From positions 457 through 10,417 of the forward strand of contig PLCK01000270.1 in assembly GCA_003134755.1 (NCBI GenBank): a DNA stretch of 9,961 bases, given 5' to 3'. The notes beneath the pieces were generated by a model. The model saw only the letters and a program-made list of their open reading frames with translations, was not told the DNA's origin and ran no database searches. How positions within the stretch are numbered: the stretch's first letter is position 1; every line of letters begins with the position of its first letter. Positions 5,333 through 9,961 of the stretch are shown here, one piece after another. Source of the stretch: Actinomycetota bacterium (GTDB lineage: Bacteria; Actinomycetota; Actinomycetes; Acidothermales; Acidothermaceae). The translations under genes and the position numbers were made by a program.

Positions 5333-5347
5333 GTGAACCAGCCGTGA
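5333..5347 (+). CDS. Possible 4-codon leaderless upstream ORF (GTG AAC CAG CCG TGA)
   Basis: If transcription starts 8 nt after TAGGCT, the first codon on the mRNA is this GTG. It is read as M-N-Q-P-stop, and the TGA overlaps the GTG of the metallopeptidase-like gene as GTGA. That gene has no visible Shine-Dalgarno, so re-initiation after the mini-ORF would explain its translation. This is an inference from spacing; a plain short 5' UTR is the alternative. Confidence 0.3.
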   Translation: MNQP

Positions 5348-5853
5348 CGACGAGCGACCAACCGCCCAGCGACCGTCCCCCCAGCGACCAATCACAGCCG
5401 CCTGCCGGTTCCTCCGGCCTTCGCCGCCGCGATCGTCGCGGCCGGGGGATCCGCGGGCCGCTCGCGCCGCCGTCGGTGCCACTAAGCCGTACCCGGGCCG
5501 AAGCGTTCGACGAACTCGTCCTCGACGCTGTCGAACACCTCGAGCCGCGGTGGGGCAGCCAACTCGAGAACGTCCAGTTCGCCGTCGAAGACGTCCCGCC
5601 GGCCGCCCTGCTCAGCCGCGGACGCCTCGAGCCGGTGCCGCTCGGCGCCTGGTTCGCCGCGACGGCGACGACGCCCGCCCAGGTCGTGATCTATCGGCGT
5701 CCGATCGAAGCGCGCTCTACCGGCCTCGAAGAGGTCGCCGAACTCGTGCACGACGTCGTCGTCGAGGAGATCGCGGAGTTGTTCGGCCTCGATCCAGAGG
5801 CGGTCGACCCCGGCTACGGCGAGGGCTGGGACGGCGGCCCCGAAGGCGAGTAA
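5344..5853 (+). CDS. PF06262-type metallopeptidase family protein with a degenerate zincin motif
   Basis: A 169-residue protein and the only plus-strand gene. Landmarks of the actinobacterial family are LRRRDRRGRGIRGPLAPP (26-43), VPLSRTRAEAFDELVLDAVE (45-64), PVPLGAWFA (98-106), VVIYRRPIEARS (114-125) and LVHDVVVEEIAELFGLDPE (134-152). The last corresponds to the minimal-zincin helix, but reads H136-D-V-V-V instead of HExxH: the catalytic Glu is Asp and the second His is Val, so zinc hydrolysis is doubtful. Residues 1-25 are Pro/Ser/Asp-rich with a PPSD repeat and look disordered. No signal peptide is seen. The GTG at 5344 is chosen because homology begins shortly after it and a -10 element lies just upstream; no Shine-Dalgarno is visible. 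It ends 18 bp from the convergent DUF5719 stop. Biological role unknown. Confidence 0.85.
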   Translation: MTTSDQPPSDRPPSDQSQPPAGSSGLRRRDRRGRGIRGPLAPPSVPLSRTRAEAFDELVLDAVEHLEPRWGSQLENVQFAVEDVPPAALLSRGRLEPVPLGAWFAATATTPAQVVIYRRPIEARSTGLEEVAELVHDVVVEEIAELFGLDPEAVDPGYGEGWDGGPEGE

Positions 5854-5871
5854 GGGCATCAATTCGGCAAC

Positions 5872-7359
5872 CTAAGGAAGACCGACCGCCGGATCGAAAT
5901 GCGACGGCGGCCGTAGCCGGACCCGCTGCGGAGTCTGCATGACCAGCTCGGTGACATCGGCGGTGTCCTTGCCAGTCTCCTGCAGCGACCAGGCCGCGTA
6001 GACCGGCCCGCCTGGCTCGGGCGTGACGACGACACCCGGCGCCGGGTCGGCAGTCATCGACCCGAGGTCGAACACCATCGTCGTCCCGGCTGGGATCGTC
6101 AGCGGGCTGCGCAGCGGTGACGACGCAGATACGCCCGGCAGCGCCTCGACAATCACATTCGCGTCGTCCTGGCCGCTCGCCGTCAGCATCAGCTGGGTGT
6201 GCCGAGTAGGCCCGACCTCGCCGCCGGCAATCACCGTCGGACCACTAAGGGCTGACACCGCACCGGTGAACGCGAAGTCCGACGCCCCCCGCGAGTCGAG
6301 CGGCAGCGCCGACTCGCCGGCTGCTACGACAGGGTCGGACGACGAGACGACGACCGCGGCCGCGCTGCCCTGAAGCACCGGGTCAAGGTCGACGGCCGTC
6401 ACCGCGCCGGCGTCGACCGTGAGGGCGGCGAAGTCCGTCGGCTCGAAAGAGCCGTCCTCGGTGACCACCGTCAGCGAGAGGGTGGCGGTGATGTTGCCTG
6501 GGTTCGCGATGATCAGGCGCCGCGAGCCGAGACCGCCGAGGATGCCCGGCACCGTCTGCGTGGTGGCGGCCGCGGCAGTGCGAGGCAGCCAGTCGACACC
6601 GAGCGGAAGCGAACCGTTCTGCGCGTCGTACCGCACGGCCGGGACGACGCGGCCGGCAGTCGCGACGACGTGTGCAGCGCCGACGGTGAGGCCTGGCTCG
6701 ATCTGGTCGAGCGACACCACGACCTGTGTCTGCGCGTCGACCTGGATCCCGCGCTTCGCGTTCGGCTCGCCGTTCCCGCCACCCCAGATCGAGACGTCGA
6801 CAGTGGCCGGCACGGTGTCGACGTTGCTCAACAGCATCGTGGCGTGCGCGCCGACCTCGCTCGAGAATCCGGCGAACCATGCATCAGTGGTCGGGCCGTC
6901 GCATTGCACGGCCGACGCCTGGAGCGCCGAGCCGACCGCACTGCGATTGAACTGCATTGCGCCGAGCGAATCAGTCAGCGAGCCGCCGACCGAGATCTGG
7001 AACGGGCCGGGGCTGATCGGCCCGTCAACGGTCCAGCCATGGCCGGGCTGGACCGGGATCACCTGCGGTGTGCTGTCGGGTCCGAGCGACTCCGCGCTGA
7101 GGATCGAGTTGTTGTCATCGCTGGTCGCCGCATCGGCGTACGCGATCCGGCCTGCGCCGCCCGCGATCGCGCCGCCGACTTGAGGGCAGACCAGCTCGGT
7201 CTGCCGAATCGGGAGAACCGACGACTGGGCCACGATCGTGCGGGTTTGCTTCGGCGTCGCAGCCGACGCGATCCAGGTAACCGCGACAATCGCAACCACA
7301 ACGGGGACGGCGAGCAGCCGCGGGTCGCGCCTCGTGCGCGCACCCTGGAGCGCCCTCAT
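5872..7359 (-). CDS. DUF5719 family membrane-anchored extracytoplasmic protein
   Basis: A 495-residue protein with a basic N-terminus, one hydrophobic helix (about 14-34, LLAVPVVVAIVAVTWIASAA) and a long exported part, so it is probably a type II membrane protein or uncleaved signal anchor facing outside. The exported part is rich in short beta-strand-like, Thr/Val/Gly-containing stretches, suggesting repeated beta-sandwich domains. The region CDGPTTDAWFAG (153-164) is the feature by which I recognise the family; C58 and C153 are its only cysteines and may form a disulfide. No catalytic motif is evident. The start at ATG 7359 has GGAGG 8 nt upstream, and overlaps the stop of a 9-codon cistron as ATGA. 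It lies next to a large membrane glycosyltransferase in actinobacteria generally, so an accessory role in glycan assembly is a reasonable inference. Confidence 0.82.
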   Translation of the reverse strand: MRALQGARTRRDPRLLAVPVVVAIVAVTWIASAATPKQTRTIVAQSSVLPIRQTELVCPQVGGAIAGGAGRIAYADAATSDDNNSILSAESLGPDSTPQVIPVQPGHGWTVDGPISPGPFQISVGGSLTDSLGAMQFNRSAVGSALQASAVQCDGPTTDAWFAGFSSEVGAHATMLLSNVDTVPATVDVSIWGGGNGEPNAKRGIQVDAQTQVVVSLDQIEPGLTVGAAHVVATAGRVVPAVRYDAQNGSLPLGVDWLPRTAAAATTQTVPGILGGLGSRRLIIANPGNITATLSLTVVTEDGSFEPTDFAALTVDAGAVTAVDLDPVLQGSAAAVVVSSSDPVVAAGESALPLDSRGASDFAFTGAVSALSGPTVIAGGEVGPTRHTQLMLTASGQDDANVIVEALPGVSASSPLRSPLTIPAGTTMVFDLGSMTADPAPGVVVTPEPGGPVYAAWSLQETGKDTADVTELVMQTPQRVRLRPPSHFDPAVGLP

Positions 7360-7405
7360 GCGCGCACCCTCCGGGGCGCCCTCATGCGCGCACCCTCCGG
7401 GGCGC
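7330..7405. repeat. 26-bp tandem duplication at the glycosyltransferase/DUF5719 junction
   Basis: Positions 7354-7379 and 7380-7405 are identical over all 26 bp. A third, older copy (7330-7353) is 24 bp long: CCGGGG is replaced by GGAG and the A of CAT by G. Each 26-bp copy carries, on the minus strand, GGAGG, 8 nt and ATGA. The duplication therefore repeats the ribosome binding site, the upstream stop and the downstream start. The 2-bp shortening in the oldest copy is what lets DUF5719 read through in a long frame. Confidence 0.93.
7356..7385 (-). CDS. Nine-codon cistron between glycosyltransferase and DUF5719 (MRAPRRVRA)
   Basis: ATG at 7383-7385 overlaps the glycosyltransferase stop (ATGA), runs nine codons, and stops at 7356-7358, where its TGA overlaps the ATG of DUF5719 (ATGA again). 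GGAGG stands 8 nt before it. Its peptide, apart from Met, repeats the last residues of the glycosyltransferase (RAPRRVRA versus AAPRRVRA) because both come from the tandem copies. Translation is plausible by coupling, but the peptide is probably incidental; it would act as a relay between the two large genes. Confidence 0.4.
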   Translation of the reverse strand: MRAPRRVRA

Positions 7406-9961
7406 GGCGGTGGCTGAACCGTCGTCGGTCGGCGGCGGCTCGACGGCGTCCGGTTCACCGAGGCGGCCGGTTCGCTGCTGTTCGGCCGCCCGCCGGCCGC
7501 CGGGGATGGCGCCGAGCAGGACGACCGCGAGCGCGACGAACTCGAGCGTCAGCCAGTCGGCCCGCCGGTCGGGCGCCCGCGAGACCACGACGTCGACAGC
7601 CGTCGTCGGCAACGAGAACGCCTGCATCCCGTCGATGGTGGTTGCCGCCAGCGGGGTGCCGCCCTGGCCCGCGCCCGCGACCGCCTGCCAGGCGGGTGAC
7701 GGCGCCTCGGCCAGCACGAGCTGCCGAACCCCAGGTGCGAACGGCACCTTCACAGGTGCTGCGTGTCTGCCGACGCCGACCGGATCGAGCGGCAGTTGCC
7801 AATCGTCGTCGCCGGTGGTGGCGATTGCGAGTCGACCGGCGGTTGCCTGGACTTCCCACACCCGCCAGATGCCGGTCGGGTTCTGCGGCAGGACCCCACC
7901 GCCCGCCGCGATGCGGGCGCCGAGATCGGCGTCCGCCGACTTCGGGACCAGGACGTAGCGGATACCCGCGTGCGCGAGTTCGGTCGCGGCTGTCTGCCCG
8001 ATGCCGGCCGCCAAGTCGGCCACCGCGGCGTCGACGACGTGCACCTGCCGTGGATCAGGCGGCAGGTCTGCGTCACCAAGTTGGGCCTCGCGATCGCGCA
8101 GCATCGTGTAGCTGACGGCGCCACCGGCGACCGGTTGCAGCGCGACCGTGCGGGCCTGGTCGTGCGCGCCGGATTCAGCGGCGACGAAGGGCGGCAGCAA
8201 TGGTGTCGAGTTGGAGCGCAGCAGCCGACCGGTGCCGTGGGCTACCCACAGTGTCGCCGCCGCGAGCGGAGTAAGGGCCGCTGCCGCTGCCAGCACGACC
8301 GCGACGGGCTGGCGCCAACCGAAATCCGTCTGGGCGAGCCTGGCTCGCAGCCGTGCTCCGGCGACCGCGACCGACATCAGCATCCCGGCACCGATCACTG
8401 CCGTCGCCATGCCCGGCCAACCCGGCAGGCTGCCGTTCACGCCAGGAACCCGGAGGTTCGCGCGGGCGACGAGCACGCCGATGATCAGACCGTCGAGCGC
8501 GAGGAGCCAGCCCAGCCAGGCCGGGCCAGGGCGGGTCAGCTGAAGCAGCCCAGCAAACGCGGCGATGACTACGACGACGTCGAGCCAGGTCGGCGGCATG
8601 CCCGGCCCGCCGGGATGCAGCAACAGCACGTCGATCGGGTGCAGCCGCGATGCCTGCAGGCCAGGCCGTGACTGGCCGATACCGAGCACTGCCAGCGCAG
8701 GGTGATGCAGCAATCGGGCCGACCACGGCACTAGGAGGGCCGGCGGCACCGCGACCACGACGAGCGCCCGCCGGACGCCGACCCACGACAGTCGCACGAT
8801 CGCCGCGACTAATGCGGCGGCAAGCAACGGGAACAACAGCAGATACGTCAGCGGATCGAAAGCAGCCGCGATCGCCAGGGCAAGAGCAGCAAGCCATGCC
8901 GGGCGGACGCCGGCCACTCGGCGTCCGGCTCGGCGTGCGGCTTGCCGGTCTGCACGTGCGCCCGGATACAGCGGCGGCAGCAGGGCCTGGCCGGCCGACC
9001 GCAAGACGAGTGGCAGCAACGCGAACGCGACAGCGGTGCCGAGGCGCCCGGTCGCGACCGCGCCGATCGCCACCGGCAGCAGCGCATAGGTGGCCGCCAG
9101 CCAGACCCGCAGTCGCTTCGTAGCGGCGAGCGGTCCGGCGGCGACGTACGCGGTGAGACCCGCCAACGGAACGCTGCCGAGGAGCAGGACCTTGACCGCG
9201 AGGCGCGCGCTCCCGAACAACACGGTCGCCACCGCGGCGAGAATCGCCAAGTAGGGAGGGGCATCGACGGTGCTGCCGAATCCGGTGTCGTGCCAGCTCG
9301 CGGTGTACTCGTGCCACAGGTCGCGCGCGCCGGTCGGCGCGGGCAGCAGCGTGCCGCCGCGCGGCGTCCCGAGCAGGACGTGCCGCTGTGCGATGAGCGA
9401 AACGATGAGCAGGCCGACGAAGAGCAGCACGCCCGGCGCGGTGATCAGCCGGCGGAACAACCCACGGCCGTCGACGATCTGATCGTCGTCGTGCCGACCG
9501 ACTGCGGCGAGCCGCTCCGCCGCAGAATCTGCGTAGTGCCGCAGCCGAGTGCCCCTCGGCGCGAACAAGCCCCGAAGGTCCTGCGGAGAAACGCTGCGCG
9601 TCGTCCGGCGCGCCTTACGCGCGCGCCGCAGCGCCAGCGGCTGCCCGAAGACCGTGACCGCCGCGCGCAGTTCGTCCCATGCGTCGAACGGGCGCTTCGT
9701 CATGAGGAAAAGCGCAGCGCGCACGACGCAGGCGACCATGAGCCGCAACGCGACCCACGGCAGCCACAGACTCGACGAGTTCGCCAGCATCGTCCACAAC
9801 GCGCCCTGCCGATCGAGGCGCCGACGCTGCGGCGTCCCAGATGCGATGCGGCGGGCACCGCCCGCTGTTGCCTGAGCATGAAGGACGACAGCGCGGGTGC
9901 AGACGACGACGCGGTGACCGGCGAGGTTCGCCCGCCAACCGAAGTCGACGTCGTCGCGGAA
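7382..9961 (-). CDS. Large multi-pass membrane glycosyltransferase, GT2-type N-terminus (5' end off the right edge)
   Basis: 859 residues are visible and the frame is open to the right edge. The first residues, FRDDVDFGWRANLAGHRVVV, match the closing acceptor/metal region of a GT-A (family 2) domain, so most of the catalytic domain lies outside the window; a TTG at 9799 is internal, not the start. After an amphipathic linker (about 65-170) come some 11-12 hydrophobic helices (from about 175 to 575), an extracytoplasmic domain (about 580-800) including HAGIRYVLVPKSADADLG, a last helix (about 803-820) and a short Pro-rich tail. The loop around 214-236 (DLWHEYTASWHDTGFGS) resembles extracytoplasmic loops of GT-C enzymes, so it may be a GT2/GT-C fusion. 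Likely role is envelope polysaccharide assembly with a nucleotide- or polyprenyl-linked donor; the product is unknown. It ends in ATGA, coupled through the 9-codon cistron to DUF5719. Confidence 0.85.
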   Translation of the reverse strand, partial: FRDDVDFGWRANLAGHRVVVCTRAVVLHAQATAGGARRIASGTPQRRRLDRQGALWTMLANSSSLWLPWVALRLMVACVVRAALFLMTKRPFDAWDELRAAVTVFGQPLALRRARKARRTTRSVSPQDLRGLFAPRGTRLRHYADSAAERLAAVGRHDDDQIVDGRGLFRRLITAPGVLLFVGLLIVSLIAQRHVLLGTPRGGTLLPAPTGARDLWHEYTASWHDTGFGSTVDAPPYLAILAAVATVLFGSARLAVKVLLLGSVPLAGLTAYVAAGPLAATKRLRVWLAATYALLPVAIGAVATGRLGTAVAFALLPLVLRSAGQALLPPLYPGARADRQAARRAGRRVAGVRPAWLAALALAIAAAFDPLTYLLLFPLLAAALVAAIVRLSWVGVRRALVVVAVPPALLVPWSARLLHHPALAVLGIGQSRPGLQASRLHPIDVLLLHPGGPGMPPTWLDVVVVIAAFAGLLQLTRPGPAWLGWLLALDGLIIGVLVARANLRVPGVNGSLPGWPGMATAVIGAGMLMSVAVAGARLRARLAQTDFGWRQPVAVVLAAAAALTPLAAATLWVAHGTGRLLRSNSTPLLPPFVAAESGAHDQARTVALQPVAGGAVSYTMLRDREAQLGDADLPPDPRQVHVVDAAVADLAAGIGQTAATELAHAGIRYVLVPKSADADLGARIAAGGGVLPQNPTGIWRVWEVQATAGRLAIATTGDDDWQLPLDPVGVGRHAAPVKVPFAPGVRQLVLAEAPSPAWQAVAGAGQGGTPLAATTIDGMQAFSLPTTAVDVVVSRAPDRRADWLTLEFVALAVVLLGAIPGGRRAAEQQRTGRLGEPDAVEPPPTDDGSATAAPRRVRA

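Noticed and set aside
5854..5871. Bidirectional terminator between the convergent metallopeptidase-like gene and DUF5719.
   Set aside because: The gap is 18 bp and contains no inverted repeat or T-run; any terminator must lie inside the neighbouring genes or be Rho-dependent.
6670..8115. 481-codon plus-strand open frame opposite DUF5719 and the glycosyltransferase.
   Set aside because: Arg-rich composition typical of antisense frames in GC-rich DNA, and it crosses two real genes on the other strand.
9797..9799. TTG as the start of the glycosyltransferase.
   Set aside because: The frame stays open to the right edge and its upstream residues (RDDVDFGWRANLAGHRV) are clear glycosyltransferase sequence, so the gene is truncated by the window.

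Overview
The window is GC-rich, densely packed DNA typical of Actinomycetota: many GTG/TTG starts, ATGA and TGATG gene overlaps, and TANNNT-type -10 elements close to start codons. Gene content and order match, from memory, the conserved actinobacterial block sahH - CDF transporter - SIS isomerase - Trm112 - manB - DUF3499 - metallopeptidase-like - DUF5719 - large glycosyltransferase, seen with variations in Streptomyces and in reduced form in Mycobacterium. I cannot name the genus. No mobile element, tRNA, rRNA, CRISPR array or defence system is visible.

Layout: all genes are on the minus strand except one. Reading along minus-strand transcription (right to left): a large membrane glycosyltransferase whose N-terminus lies off the right edge; DUF5719, a membrane-anchored exported protein, joined to it through a duplicated stop/start junction; the single plus-strand gene, a PF06262-type metallopeptidase-like protein, convergent with DUF5719 and divergent from DUF3499; DUF3499; an intergenic stretch of about 325 bp with an eight-base tandem repeat and promoter-like motifs; a small four-cysteine zinc-ribbon protein; manB; a Trm112-like protein; a SIS-domain sugar-phosphate isomerase; a CDF metal transporter; and the 5' part of sahH, running off the left edge.

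Functional reading: manB and the SIS protein form a likely hexose-phosphate module (F6P to M6P/G6P and M6P to M1P) supplying mannosyl donors. The glycosyltransferase and DUF5719 are probably envelope-glycan proteins and may use such donors. Trm112 (methyltransferase activator or zinc-ribbon protein) and sahH (removal of S-adenosylhomocysteine) both relate to methylation. Manb to CDF look like one transcript: the SIS gene overlaps both neighbours, while manB-Trm112 is separated by 51 bp. SahH, 100 bp further on, may be co-transcribed or have its own promoter.

The most unusual sequence-level observations are: (1) a perfect 26-bp tandem duplication at the glycosyltransferase/DUF5719 junction that creates a 9-codon cistron between two ATGA overlaps; (2) a flagellar-sigma (FliA)-like promoter motif before the zinc-ribbon gene; (3) seven perfect copies of an 8-bp repeat directly after DUF3499; (4) divergent leaderless-type promoters, one of which would give a 4-codon upstream ORF coupled to the metallopeptidase-like gene; and (5) loss of the HExxH residues in that gene. 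This is largely a conserved core locus, and I see no clearly new biological system beyond these details.
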